Assembly (NCBI GenBank): GCA_017648105.1
Contig: JAGCJH010000073.1
Coordinates: forward strand, 1 to 57,956
Direction: 5' to 3'
From: Tidjanibacter sp.
Lineage (GTDB): Bacteria; Bacteroidota; Bacteroidia; Bacteroidales; Rikenellaceae
Length of the DNA: 57,956 bases
Shown: positions 1-7,633 of the stretch, piece after piece
Layout of the letters: each line of letters starts with the position of its first letter
Numbering within the stretch: the first letter of the stretch is position 1
Position numbers and translations under genes: made by a program
The notes under the pieces: model-generated
What the model was told of the DNA's origin: nothing
The model's input: only the letters and a program-made list of their open reading frames with translations
Database searches by the model: none

Positions 1-277
1 ATTGTAAAAAAAGTTTTGTTAATATCTTGGCTTGTTTCTCAAAGGCATTGAATTCAAAAACCTTGAATATTTTTGAACGTATTTAGCTGCTTCATTACTT
101 CAAAGAACATATTGTTCGTGATTCATCCTTGCGATTTGTCACGCCACTTATCTTTCAAAGCGGACTGCAAAGGTAAGGACTTTTTTTGAACTTCCAAATT
201 TTCTCAACATTTTTTTGAAAAAATTTTTCGTTTCAATTATTTCTCAGAACTCGTGTGCTTTCATTATTTCTTGAAAG
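1..277 (-). other. Probable rRNA operon leader, leftward
   Basis: No open frame is supported in 1-500. Read on the minus strand, the stretch starts at two strong promoters (boxes 284-291 and 168-175). It then carries a GAACA-tat-TGTTC inverted repeat (105-117) overlapping a GTTCTTTGAAG element (98-108), like the boxA-type antitermination signal that precedes 16S rRNA in Bacteroidetes, and an AT-rich tail running off the left edge. The layout matches an rrn leader, so the 16S gene should lie just beyond position 1. The rRNA itself is not visible, so this is inference from architecture. Confidence 0.68.
168..197 (-). promoter_or_regulatory. Downstream tandem promoter (rrn P2-like)
   Basis: On the minus strand TTG (197-195), 19 nt, TACCTTTG (175-168). 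Box and flanks (gcggac-tgCAAAGGTA-aggactttttt on the plus strand) closely resemble those of the promoter at 284-313, so the two form a duplicated pair. Confidence 0.8.
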
Positions 278-283
278 CGGATG

Positions 284-313
284 CAAAGGTAGCGACTTTT
301 TTCAATCCTGCAA
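284..313 (-). promoter_or_regulatory. Upstream tandem promoter (rrn P1-like)
   Basis: On the minus strand TTG (313-311) is followed by exactly 19 nt and then TACCTTTG (291-284), the full Bacteroidetes sigma-70 consensus. The downstream flank (GCATCCGC) resembles that of the second promoter 116 bp on. Confidence 0.8.
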
Positions 314-548
314 GCGTTTCTCCAAAAAATTTTCAGGGTATTTTTTAAGAAATTTTATAAACTCCTCTGTATGCGCATTTTATGTTTTTGGGCGATTTTC
401 ACTTTTAACATTTGCTTAACATTGGGTTTTTACAATCACACCACACCACCCCACTCGCTCCCTCTATATAATATATAGGTATATATTAAGCACCCTAAAA
501 TAAGTGCATCCATCCCGAGATTGGGGATACAAAAAAGTGTCAAATTAT

Positions 549-579
549 TTGTTCCCTTTGCACATTATCCGTACCTTCG
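549..579 (+). promoter_or_regulatory. Promoter of the barrel-like protein gene
   Basis: TTG at 549-551, 20 nt, then TACCTTCG at 572-579, one mismatch from TAnnTTTG. The predicted start near 586 leaves a leader of about 20 nt before the ATG at 606. Confidence 0.6.
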
Positions 580-605
580 CCTATCAACAAAAACAAAAAA
601 AGAGA

Positions 606-1280
606 ATGAAACAGGTAAAACGATACACTCTTACATTGTTGCTGCTCTGCATTGCGGGCGCAACATTTGCCCAAGAGGGGTCAATTTTAGTTGGTGTGAG
701 AGGGGGATACAATGAAACATTTGGCAATTTTTCTGCCATATCATTGGAGGCACAGCACACATTTAGCGAACATTTTGCCCTCGAAGGCGGCTTTCAACAG
801 AACACCTATGAGCGTTTTGTTGCCGAAGTGCGCCCCTCCTATCATCACAAATTAGAGTTTGGCGACTTACAAGTGGAGGCTCTTGCGCACTACACCACCC
901 TTCAAAGCATACAAACCTGTGCGCTGGGCATAGGCGTGGGACTTACCACTTCCCACCTTTTTGCAACGGTTGGCTACTACTTCCGCACACTACAAGGCTC
1001 ATCCACTCTACTCACAGAGCCATTCAATCTTCTCTATGAGTTTGGTGTAAGTTGCCTGCCCAAACTCGATGATTGGGCGCTGAAAATTGCCCTTACCAAC
1101 TGTCGCAACTTCGATTTGGACCGTCACTACCAGCCCTCGCTCTACATCGACGGATGGTGGTACCCCTCCGAGAAGATAGGTGTAATGCTTGGTGCAAGCT
1201 ACAAGCCAACAGGCGTATTCCACATTTCGAGTACATTTTATCAATTTTATGCAAACTTCGGCGTATGTTACAGATGGTAA
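606..1280 (+). CDS. Secreted protein, probable outer-membrane beta-barrel
   Basis: 224 residues from the ATG at 606. The frame is open further upstream, but only this ATG gives a typical signal peptide (basic MKQVKR, hydrophobic core, AGATFAQ cleavage site) and it lies downstream of the promoter at 549-579. The mature part alternates polar and aromatic residues in strand-like stretches and ends in an aromatic-rich segment finishing at Trp (CYRW), as small outer-membrane barrels do. No family recognised. The stop overlaps the start of the next gene, a phosphoesterase lipoprotein, so the two are probably cotranscribed and translationally coupled. Function unknown. Confidence 0.6.
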   Translation: MKQVKRYTLTLLLLCIAGATFAQEGSILVGVRGGYNETFGNFSAISLEAQHTFSEHFALEGGFQQNTYERFVAEVRPSYHHKLEFGDLQVEALAHYTTLQSIQTCALGIGVGLTTSHLFATVGYYFRTLQGSSTLLTEPFNLLYEFGVSCLPKLDDWALKIALTNCRNFDLDRHYQPSLYIDGWWYPSEKIGVMLGASYKPTGVFHISSTFYQFYANFGVCYRW

Positions 1281-2137
1281 GTAGAAAAATAGGCATCTTG
1301 GGAGCAATCATTTTGTTCGTAGGATGCGACAAGGTGGATTTCAAGGGTTTCTTTGTCCCCACTGGCGATATTGTCAACAAGCGCTTTGAACAGAGTTTCG
1401 ACCTCCACGGCGGCAAACCCATTGCACAGATTGAGGCGGCGGATAGTTATCTTTTCTATGTCTGCACCGACCCCCACATCGGTGGCACAACCAATAACCT
1501 CAGCTCTTTTGTAGCCGACTTGCGAAGCGACCCTTTGGCAAGTTTTGGTCTTGTATTGGGCGACTGCATAGACAGACTAAACTGTATGCCCATATATGCC
1601 GAAGCAATCGCACCCAAAGACCCCGAGAAAGATGTGCCCATTCTCTCCGTTTTGGGCAACCACGACACATATTTCTCACAGTGGGATAAGTTCAGGGAGG
1701 AGGTAGGTCCTTCGGTCTATTGGTTTGAGGTCACACACCCTTCGGGCAAAGACCTTTTCATCTCGCTCGACTCGGCAAATGGCACCCTCGGTTCGCTCCA
1801 AATGGAATGGCTCAGGGGGTTCCTGCCCCAGCAGCGCAACACCTATCGTCACTGCATAATCATCACTCACACAAACATTTTCTACACCGACAATTCACAA
1901 GTAACCTCGGGCAACTACCCCTATGATGAAACGATGGCACTCATTGAGCTCTTCGCCAAGAACAACATCCTGCTCTGCTTGCAAGGTCACGACCATCATC
2001 GTGAAGATCTCACATTCGATGGTGTGCGCTACACCATCGTGGGCACACTCCGTGATGAGGTATCCGACCCAGAATATTTGTGCGTGCGCATATCCTCCGA
2101 GGGTACAGAGTATGAGTGGAGGGAAATTGGAAATTGA
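1274..2137 (+). CDS. Metallophosphoesterase lipoprotein
   Basis: 287 residues. The ATG at 1274 overlaps the previous stop and yields a lipoprotein signal with lipobox LFVGC (Cys18); an in-frame ATG at 1265 is possible. Calcineurin-like phosphoesterase motifs occur in order: DPHIGG, GDCIDR, GNHD, THTN and GHDHH, which supply the two-metal site. The lipobox predicts a periplasmic or outer-membrane enzyme that hydrolyses phosphomonoesters or diesters; the substrate cannot be read from sequence. Cotranscribed with the barrel-like protein upstream. The polyprenyl synthase downstream has its own promoter overlapping the 3' end of this gene. Confidence 0.85.
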   Translation: MVSRKIGILGAIILFVGCDKVDFKGFFVPTGDIVNKRFEQSFDLHGGKPIAQIEAADSYLFYVCTDPHIGGTTNNLSSFVADLRSDPLASFGLVLGDCIDRLNCMPIYAEAIAPKDPEKDVPILSVLGNHDTYFSQWDKFREEVGPSVYWFEVTHPSGKDLFISLDSANGTLGSLQMEWLRGFLPQQRNTYRHCIIITHTNIFYTDNSQVTSGNYPYDETMALIELFAKNNILLCLQGHDHHREDLTFDGVRYTIVGTLRDEVSDPEYLCVRISSEGTEYEWREIGN

Positions 2138-2157
2138 AAATTTAATCGGTATCTTTG
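2127..2157 (+). promoter_or_regulatory. Promoter of polyprenyl synthase
   Basis: TTG 2127-2129, 20 nt, TATCTTTG 2150-2157. It begins inside the last codons of the phosphoesterase gene. Predicted start near 2164, 29 nt before the ATG. Confidence 0.7.
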
Positions 2158-2192
2158 CACAACATTTGCTACCCAAATCATAAAAAAGAGAG

Positions 2193-3182
2193 ATGGAAAA
2201 ACGACCTACAACACTCGAAGCGATAAAGGCTCCCATTGCCGATGAAATGGCTGCATACGAGGGTTTCTTGCGTGAGGCACTCCACTCAGAGAGTCGCTAC
2301 TTCGATGACATTCTGAAATATATCTTTGAAAATAGAGGTAAGGGTGTGCGCCCAACGCTCGTAATGTTGTGGGCTAAACTTCTGTCAGGTGGCAAGGCTT
2401 TCGGCAAGAGAGTATTGCTCTCGGCTTCGCTCATTGAGCTCATCCACACCGCCTCGCTCGTACACGACGATGTGATTGACCGTGCAGATGTGCGTCACGG
2501 CAAGGCGTCAATCAACGAGCAATTTGGTCGTCGCAATGCCATTCTTACGGGCGATTTCATCCTCTCTCGCATCTTTGAGCTCGGTATGGAGAGTCTTGAA
2601 TTTGACATTCTCACCTATGTATCCCACTCCATCAAATGGCTCTGTGAGGGCGAGGTTATCCAAGATGAGCAGACCAAAACGCTCGGTATGACCCACGAGA
2701 AATACTACGATATTATCGACAAAAAGACCGCCTCACTCCTCGCCATCGGCTGTGGTGTGGGCGCAGTTGCAGTGAAGGCTCCCGCCAAGGAGGTCGATGC
2801 AGCCTATGAGTTTGGTCGTAATATTGGTATGGCTTTCCAAATCAAAGATGACATTCTCGATTACGCAGCCACCGACCAGACCGGCAAACCAATGTGTGCC
2901 GACCTTCGTGAGCACAAAATCACTCTTCCACTCTTGGAGGCGCTCGAAGATATGAGTCCCGAGGAGCAGAGCACCATTAGAGCGCTTGTGGGCAAGGCTG
3001 ACGATGAAGCCATTGCCCAAATTCGTGAGCAGATTATCGCCCACAAAGGTATTGAACGAGCAGAAGCGATTATGGCAGAGTATATTGCCAAGGCAAAAGA
3101 GGCACTTGCCCACCACGACGAGAGCCCCTATCGCACCTCTCTTGAAATGATGTGCGACTTTTTGGCAGAGAGGAAACACTAA
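2193..3182 (+). CDS. Long-chain polyprenyl diphosphate synthase
   Basis: 329 residues, the usual length of the trans-isoprenyl synthase family. Both aspartate-rich motifs are intact: DDVID at residues 92-96 (HDDVIDRADVRHG) and DDILD in the second half (QIKDDILDYA). The enzyme condenses isopentenyl diphosphate with an allylic primer to make the C40-C50 side chain, which in this phylum is normally used for menaquinone. Product length cannot be fixed from sequence, so IspB-like (octaprenyl) or a longer-chain synthase are both possible. It has its own promoter and a terminator at 3201-3247. Confidence 0.92.
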   Translation: MEKRPTTLEAIKAPIADEMAAYEGFLREALHSESRYFDDILKYIFENRGKGVRPTLVMLWAKLLSGGKAFGKRVLLSASLIELIHTASLVHDDVIDRADVRHGKASINEQFGRRNAILTGDFILSRIFELGMESLEFDILTYVSHSIKWLCEGEVIQDEQTKTLGMTHEKYYDIIDKKTASLLAIGCGVGAVAVKAPAKEVDAAYEFGRNIGMAFQIKDDILDYAATDQTGKPMCADLREHKITLPLLEALEDMSPEEQSTIRALVGKADDEAIAQIREQIIAHKGIERAEAIMAEYIAKAKEALAHHDESPYRTSLEMMCDFLAERKH

Positions 3183-3200
3183 GGTACCATACAGACCAAC

Positions 3201-3247
3201 AACACCCATTCCATTCGGCTTTGTCGCAAGGAATGGGTGTTTTCTTT
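3201..3247 (+). terminator. Terminator of polyprenyl synthase gene
   Basis: AACACCCATTCC (3201-3212) pairs perfectly with GGAATGGGTGTT (3230-3241), followed by TTTCTTTT. Confidence 0.85.
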
Positions 3248-3279
3248 TGCATTAGGCGCAAGATTTGCAGAAAAAGTAT

Positions 3280-3287
3280 TATATTTG
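3280..3287 (+). promoter_or_regulatory. -7 element directly before zeta-like gene
   Basis: TATATTTG at 3280-3287. Using the spacing seen at the SRP RNA gene, transcription should start near 3294, two bases before the ATG at 3296. No TTG lies 19-20 nt upstream. Confidence 0.55.
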
Positions 3288-3295
3288 CACTTAAT

Positions 3296-3865
3296 ATGCG
3301 AAAACTCTACATCATAGCTGGTTGCAACGGAGCAGGAAAAACCACTGCTTCCTATACGATGTTGCCCGAAATGCTCGATTGTCGTGAGTTCGTCAATGCC
3401 GACGAAATCGCCAAGGGTCTTTCGCCATTTAACCAAGAGCGTATGGCTATCGAGGCGGGAAGGATTATGCTCCAGCGTATGGAGGACCTACTGAGCCAAG
3501 ATGAGGATTTTGCCTTCGAGACAACCCTCGCATCACGCTCCTACACACAGTTCATCGAGAAGGCACACGCCAAGAATTACTTTGTGACCTCGCTTTTCTT
3601 CTGGCTCCCATCGCCAGAATTAGCAATCGAAAGGGTGGCAACTCGTGTGGCAGAGGGTGGACACAACATTCCAGAGGATGTCATCCGTCGTCGTTATGAT
3701 AGTGGCATCCGCAACTTTAAGGCTCTTTATATGCACTCCTGTGACTTCTGGACCATCTATGACAATAGTGGCACCAATGAGGTTAAGCGCATCGCTTGGG
3801 GAACAGGCGATACCGTGAAGGAGGTTTTGGAGCCTGAGTCGTACCAAAAAATTATGGAATTATGA
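3296..3865 (+). CDS. Zeta-toxin family P-loop kinase
   Basis: 189 residues from the ATG at 3296; upstream codons in this frame belong to the preceding terminator region. Walker A is AGCNGAGKTT (residues 8-17), followed by FVNADEIAKGL and FETTLASRSY, the typical order in chromosomal zeta-like kinases. Zeta toxins phosphorylate UDP-N-acetylglucosamine and block peptidoglycan synthesis; other relatives are harmless kinases, so toxicity is not proven. The stop overlaps the start of a 59-residue gene (ATGA), suggesting a two-gene unit with reversed toxin-antitoxin order. The mRNA may lack a 5' leader. Confidence 0.85.
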   Translation: MRKLYIIAGCNGAGKTTASYTMLPEMLDCREFVNADEIAKGLSPFNQERMAIEAGRIMLQRMEDLLSQDEDFAFETTLASRSYTQFIEKAHAKNYFVTSLFFWLPSPELAIERVATRVAEGGHNIPEDVIRRRYDSGIRNFKALYMHSCDFWTIYDNSGTNEVKRIAWGTGDTVKEVLEPESYQKIMEL

Positions 3866-4041
3866 GCGATTTGGAACTTCAACAACTTCAAGAGAAGATC
3901 GATAGTGGTGTGCGCCTTGCACAACGCCGCCTGATTGAGCGAACCATCAAGGAGAATGGTGACCTTGTTGTGGAGCACGAAGGCGAGATTATGCACATCA
4001 AAGCCGAGGAGCTTGAAGAGATGAGAGTGGAGATTCAATAA
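3862..4041 (+). CDS. Small acidic protein, possible zeta partner
   Basis: 59 residues, mostly helix-forming and highly charged (begins MSDLELQQLQEKIDSG, ends EELEEMRVEIQ). The ATG at 3862 overlaps the stop of the zeta-like kinase by four bases, so translation is coupled. I recognise no named family. Its size, charge and coupling would suit an antitoxin or subunit that binds the kinase, but it is not an obvious epsilon antitoxin homologue, and epsilon genes normally precede zeta. A strong terminator follows. Confidence 0.7.
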   Translation: MSDLELQQLQEKIDSGVRLAQRRLIERTIKENGDLVVEHEGEIMHIKAEELEEMRVEIQ

Positions 4042-4102
4042 CCCCCACCCTACCCGTACGCTCCGAGCTGTGTGGAGAAGGAGTGGAGAGATAAGAAAAT
4101 GC

Positions 4103-4149
4103 CGAGTGGCGCATCTTGAATGATAACAAGATGCGCCACTCGTGTTTTT
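4103..4149. terminator. Bidirectional terminator, zeta unit / GNAT cassette
   Basis: A 16-bp perfect inverted repeat, 4103-4118 with 4127-4142 (core GAGTGGCGCATCTTG), loop AATGATAA. It is followed by TTTTT on the plus strand and a looser T-run on the minus strand. It lies between convergent transcription units. Confidence 0.8.
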
Positions 4150-4165
4150 ATGTAGAGCCACCACT

Positions 4166-4738
4166 CTACGCTTCTCGCTGTAAGTGCCACATCTGGTGGT
4201 GAAAAAAGGTGCAGGGATTCTTACGCACAAAACCCAATGAAGCGTAGAGGCTCTCTGCTGTGGGATTGGCAAAATCGACAATCAAGCCCACACATCTATG
4301 CCCCTCCTCAAAGACCTTTTGACAGAAGCTATCTACCAACTTGCGTCCCACTCCCAGCCCACGAAATTGGGGCAGGATACCCACCGAGTCGAGGTAGTAT
4401 TCGCCCGCCTCGGTTTCATCGACAATATTGGGGGTGCGCCCAACAAGTTCCCTCAGAACCTCAAAAGTCCCCTCTCTCAATTGCTGCAACTCTGCGCCAT
4501 CGTAGCCCACAATCGCCCCCGCAACGACACCATTAACCTCCGCAACGAGCGCACGCTCCCAACTATACTGTGTACCCTTCCGGTAGGCAATCTCTCCCAG
4601 CACCGCCAGGTAATCATCGCCACAATATGCCCTAAGCGCACTTTCATCGCCAATAGCCATAGCCACCGCCTGGGCAATAATCTCGGCATCTACACTCGTT
4701 GCCCTACGCACCACAACCATCAACTCACTACTTTTCAT
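4166..4738 (-). CDS. GNAT family N-acetyltransferase
   Basis: 190 residues from the ATG at 4738; Met7 (4720) is a plausible alternative start that removes the 11-nt overlap with the AraC-type gene. The N-terminus VVVRRATSVDAEIIAQ and the acetyl-CoA loop motif FRGLGVGRKLV are classic GNAT features, preceded by SVGILP. It transfers acetyl from acetyl-CoA to an amine, substrate unknown. It is the last gene of the lipoprotein - radical SAM - AraC - GNAT cassette and overlaps the gene before it, so it probably serves the same process. Confidence 0.85.
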   Translation of the reverse strand: MKSSELMVVVRRATSVDAEIIAQAVAMAIGDESALRAYCGDDYLAVLGEIAYRKGTQYSWERALVAEVNGVVAGAIVGYDGAELQQLREGTFEVLRELVGRTPNIVDETEAGEYYLDSVGILPQFRGLGVGRKLVDSFCQKVFEEGHRCVGLIVDFANPTAESLYASLGFVRKNPCTFFHHQMWHLQREA

Positions 4739-5360
4739 AACGCCTCTTTGCCGACAAAAGGATTGTCTTTCCTTGTTTTATGTGTTTCTGACCGAGAGGA
4801 TAGGTCTGAAAGTCGATAATATCAAAAGGAGCCACACCCTCAAATGTACCCATAAGTGTAGAGATGTCAGGATTGGGATTTGGCGTGAAGCTCACAGAAA
4901 GGCAAGTTACTGTACCTTCACCGAAATCTCTTGCACGATACTCCTCTGGCGTACATTTATAGGCACACTTGAACGCCCTCGAAAAGTTGGAGGGTGTGGA
5001 AAAATCGCATCGATAGCAAATCTCCTTTATGCTCAGTGAGGTATATTTCAGCAGTCGGGATGCGTGACCGAGGCGTTGTTTGAGAAGCCACCGATGGGGT
5101 GGCTCGCCATAGATTTGCAAGAATTTGCGCTTGAAAGTCACAGGGGTCATATAGCACTGTGCCGCCATCTCAGCTATGGAGTAGTTCTTGAACTCTACAT
5201 CCTCTCCAAGATAGTGAAGGGACAATTTACGAAACTCCTCCATACTCTCTACTACCTCACGCTTGGAATCCTCGGGCGCTTGGCAGCACGACAAGATATA
5301 AGCCCTCACAAAGCGCCAGTTTATCAGATCTCCGGGCTTCTGCTCCAATATTACTCGCAC
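4728..5360 (-). CDS. AraC-type transcriptional regulator, GTG start
   Basis: 210 residues. The frame is open only from 5372 and its first usable start is GTG at 5360, so it overlaps the end of the radical SAM gene by 10 nt. Residues about 60-140 form the double helix-turn-helix AraC domain (YSIAEMAAQCYMTPVTFKRK, then SIKEICYRCDFSTPSNFSRA and CTPEEYR). There is no N-terminal sugar-binding cupin, only about 60 residues, plus an unusual C-terminal extension of about 65 residues. It probably regulates the cassette it sits in; the ligand is unknown. GTG start plus overlap predicts low, coupled expression. Confidence 0.85.
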   Translation of the reverse strand: MRVILEQKPGDLINWRFVRAYILSCCQAPEDSKREVVESMEEFRKLSLHYLGEDVEFKNYSIAEMAAQCYMTPVTFKRKFLQIYGEPPHRWLLKQRLGHASRLLKYTSLSIKEICYRCDFSTPSNFSRAFKCAYKCTPEEYRARDFGEGTVTCLSVSFTPNPNPDISTLMGTFEGVAPFDIIDFQTYPLGQKHIKQGKTILLSAKRRYEK

Positions 5361-6427
5361 AGCCTCTGGTAGTTACAATGTAATAGCTCGTGATTATCGT
5401 CATAGAGGTGCATACCATTGCCCTCGCAGAATTTCCACACTTTACAATCCTTACATTTACCCTTGCGTGCCCACTGGCGATTACGGAAGGGCTCAAAGCG
5501 ATTTTGCCAAACATCCCAGATATTGTCGGTGTAGATATTGCCCTGATCGAAGCTCGCACGAATGCTCGTACAGCCCGATATTGCGCCATCAATCTTGATG
5601 CCCACAATACCAACGCCCGCCATACAGCCAAAGAAATTATCCCTAACCTCAGCCTCATAACCTCCGAGGAAGCCCTCACAGGCGTAGTTACACTTGATGC
5701 GCCCCTCCTTGCGAGTAGCCTCAATAAAATCCATCAGCCCACGATACTCCTCCGAAGGAAGTTGAAGCGCCTCATCATCGGCAGCCCTACCCACTGGGAA
5801 GATTGTGAACAAGCGCCAAGCCTTACAGCCGTGTGCAATCAGAAATTCCTTAAAATCAGCAAGTTGCCTATAATTATCCCTATTCACGCAGGTCACAACA
5901 TCATAGGCAATACCCTCCGTAGAGGTTATAACATCGAGCGCACGAATAGCATTTTTCCAACTATTAGGGTTTTGGCGAATGTAATTGTGCTGCTCCTCAA
6001 AACCATCAATAGAGAGGGTTATGGAGCGCAAGCCCGCAGCCAAGAGCGAACGCATACGCTCCTTCGTGAGAAGCATACCATTGGTCACAATTCCCCAAGG
6101 GTAGCCACGCTTGTGGAGCTCCCTACCAACCACTTCGAGGTCTTTGCGACATAGCGCCTCGCCACCAGTGATGACAACCATCACCTTATTGGGATTGACA
6201 TTGGGCGTAATTTTATCCACCGCACCCAAGAAATCCTCTATGGGCATATCGGGCGTAGCCGATGAGGCACGACAATCACTACCGCAATGGCGACAGTTAA
6301 GGTTGCAGCGCAAGGTCGATTCCCAAAAAATCTCCCTCAACTCGTGCTTCTCAGCCATATCGTGCTTGATGCTTGCAAAGAGTCCGAGCGCAAGGCGTTT
6401 GCGGAGTCCTATTTTGATGTTTGCCAT
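5351..6427 (-). CDS. Radical SAM/SPASM enzyme of the rSAM/lipoprotein system
   Basis: 358 residues. The radical SAM cluster motif CNLNCRHC gives Cys41, Cys45 and Cys48; GGE is at 88-90 and a TIM-barrel core follows. A C-terminal SPASM region carries many cysteines (CKDCKVWKFC and a final pair near the end) that should bind auxiliary 4Fe-4S clusters, as in enzymes that modify peptides or proteins. Its gene starts 15 nt after the small lipoprotein gene. From memory this pairing matches the rSAM/lipoprotein system (TIGR04133 with TIGR04134), whose reaction is not known. The lipoprotein is the natural candidate substrate, but that is inference. Confidence 0.88.
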   Translation of the reverse strand: MANIKIGLRKRLALGLFASIKHDMAEKHELREIFWESTLRCNLNCRHCGSDCRASSATPDMPIEDFLGAVDKITPNVNPNKVMVVITGGEALCRKDLEVVGRELHKRGYPWGIVTNGMLLTKERMRSLLAAGLRSITLSIDGFEEQHNYIRQNPNSWKNAIRALDVITSTEGIAYDVVTCVNRDNYRQLADFKEFLIAHGCKAWRLFTIFPVGRAADDEALQLPSEEYRGLMDFIEATRKEGRIKCNYACEGFLGGYEAEVRDNFFGCMAGVGIVGIKIDGAISGCTSIRASFDQGNIYTDNIWDVWQNRFEPFRNRQWARKGKCKDCKVWKFCEGNGMHLYDDNHELLHCNYQRLCE

Positions 6428-6442
6428 AAGCGCTATTGGGGT

Positions 6443-6823
6443 CTATTTCTTCGACATCACGACACTCACACGCTCGTGATTCTCGCTTGTAACATCTACA
6501 TATACAGAACCATAATAACCACCATTAGCCTCTCCATCCTTATCCTCAGCACGGAGCATCTGGTTGTGATACATTGGATAGTCGGGGGTCGCAATGTGGA
6601 AATAACCCTCCTCATCTGTGGTCGTTACAGCACCATTCACCGCAACCTCAATATCCTTGATTGGCTCCAACTCGGTATTGACAACATAGCCTTTCACTTC
6701 GGTAAAATCCTCTCCTTGGTCGGGATCATAGTAATCATAGGGGGTGCCATAGCAAGCCGTCAAGATGGGGGCTGCCGAGAAGCCCACAAGACTCAGTAAG
6801 ATGTTCTTAATTTTGCGTTTCAT
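6443..6823 (-). CDS. Small lipoprotein of the rSAM/lipoprotein system
   Basis: 126 residues from the ATG at 6823; earlier codons in the frame run through the upstream hairpin. Lipobox ILTAC gives an acylated Cys near residue 24, followed by a Tyr/Asp-rich segment (YGTPYDYYDPDQGEDF). Then comes a beta-sandwich of the carboxypeptidase-regulatory-like type (VKGYVVNTELEPIKDIEVAV, TTTDEEGYFHI). The YGTP motif just after the lipid anchor is, from memory, typical of the lipoprotein partner family TIGR04134. Probably envelope-anchored. It directly precedes the radical SAM gene and lies downstream of a GC-rich hairpin. Confidence 0.85.
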   Translation of the reverse strand: MKRKIKNILLSLVGFSAAPILTACYGTPYDYYDPDQGEDFTEVKGYVVNTELEPIKDIEVAVNGAVTTTDEEGYFHIATPDYPMYHNQMLRAEDKDGEANGGYYGSVYVDVTSENHERVSVVMSKK

Positions 6824-6864
6824 AGTCGTAGTAGTTTTGTCCGCTTTCTTATATAGATGCACAA

Positions 6865-6890
6865 AGGGGGCGAAATGTTGCACGCCCCCT
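6865..6890. terminator. GC-rich hairpin before the rSAM/lipoprotein cassette
   Basis: AGGGGGCG (6865-6872) pairs with CGCCCCCT (6883-6890), 10-nt loop. On the plus strand it is followed by ATTTTTTCTTTTTT. On the minus strand, the direction of the flanking genes, only TTT follows. It may act as a leaky terminator or RNA-end stabiliser separating the pseudouridine synthase from the cassette. I find no TAnnTTTG promoter between it and the lipoprotein start. Confidence 0.55.
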
Positions 6891-6905
6891 AATTTTTTCT
6901 TTTTT

Positions 6906-7598
6906 CTATGACTGAGATTCTTCAAAGAAAGACCAGAGGGGGTCGCCAATAGGAACTGGCGCAACAATTTTCAGTGGCTCTTTCCTCACAGGGTGTATGA
7001 ACTCCACACTGCGAGAGTGGAGCGAAATACCACCTCCTTGATTTGAGCGTTTTGCTCCATATTTAAGATCTCCCTTAATGGGGCAGCCCACCTTCGAGAG
7101 CTGGCAACGAATCTGATGGTGGCGACCTGTGATAAGTTCCACTTCGAGGAGTTTGTAGTTCTTACTACCGCCCAGCATCTTATAGCGCAGTTCGGCACGC
7201 TTTGCATCGCCCTTCTGGGAGTTATATGCCACAGCCTTATTGGTCTTACCATCACGAGTGATGAAGTGAATGAGCGTGCCCTCCAACTCCTCGGGAGCCT
7301 CCTCACACACAGCCCAGTAGCGTTTGTCAATCTTCCTATCCCTCACCATCTCATTGAGCCTCACGAGGGCTTTGCTGGTCTTAGCAAAGATTACCACACC
7401 ACTCACGGGTCTATCAATTCTGTGCACCACACCGAGGAACACATCCCCGGGTTTCTCGTCACGCACCTTGATGAACTCCTTGATTTCATCCTCCAAGCCG
7501 AGCGTTCCCTCGGAGTCGGACTGCACCAAATCGCCCGAGTGCTTATTCACAGCAATGATGTGATTATCTTCGTAGAGTATGTCTTGTTTCTTAAACAT
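6906..7598 (-). CDS. RluA-family pseudouridine synthase
   Basis: 230 residues. The catalytic motif HRIDRPVSG contains the conserved Asp, followed by RYWAVCE and a C-terminal TGRHHQIRCQL segment typical of the RluA/RluC/RluD family. There is no S4 domain in front, and length fits the short single-domain members (about 220-240 residues). It isomerises specific uridines in rRNA or tRNA; the site cannot be assigned. It starts 35 nt after the cytidine deaminase stop, so it is probably in the same leftward transcript. Confidence 0.9.
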   Translation of the reverse strand: MFKKQDILYEDNHIIAVNKHSGDLVQSDSEGTLGLEDEIKEFIKVRDEKPGDVFLGVVHRIDRPVSGVVIFAKTSKALVRLNEMVRDRKIDKRYWAVCEEAPEELEGTLIHFITRDGKTNKAVAYNSQKGDAKRAELRYKMLGGSKNYKLLEVELITGRHHQIRCQLSKVGCPIKGDLKYGAKRSNQGGGISLHSRSVEFIHPVRKEPLKIVAPVPIGDPLWSFFEESQS

Positions 7599-7633
7599 TT
7601 CGTAGTTTGGAATTATGTGTATATACTTAATTA

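Noticed and set aside
1008-1307. Minus-strand short frames within 1008-2236
   Set aside because: Opposite the barrel-like and phosphoesterase genes; no start signals.
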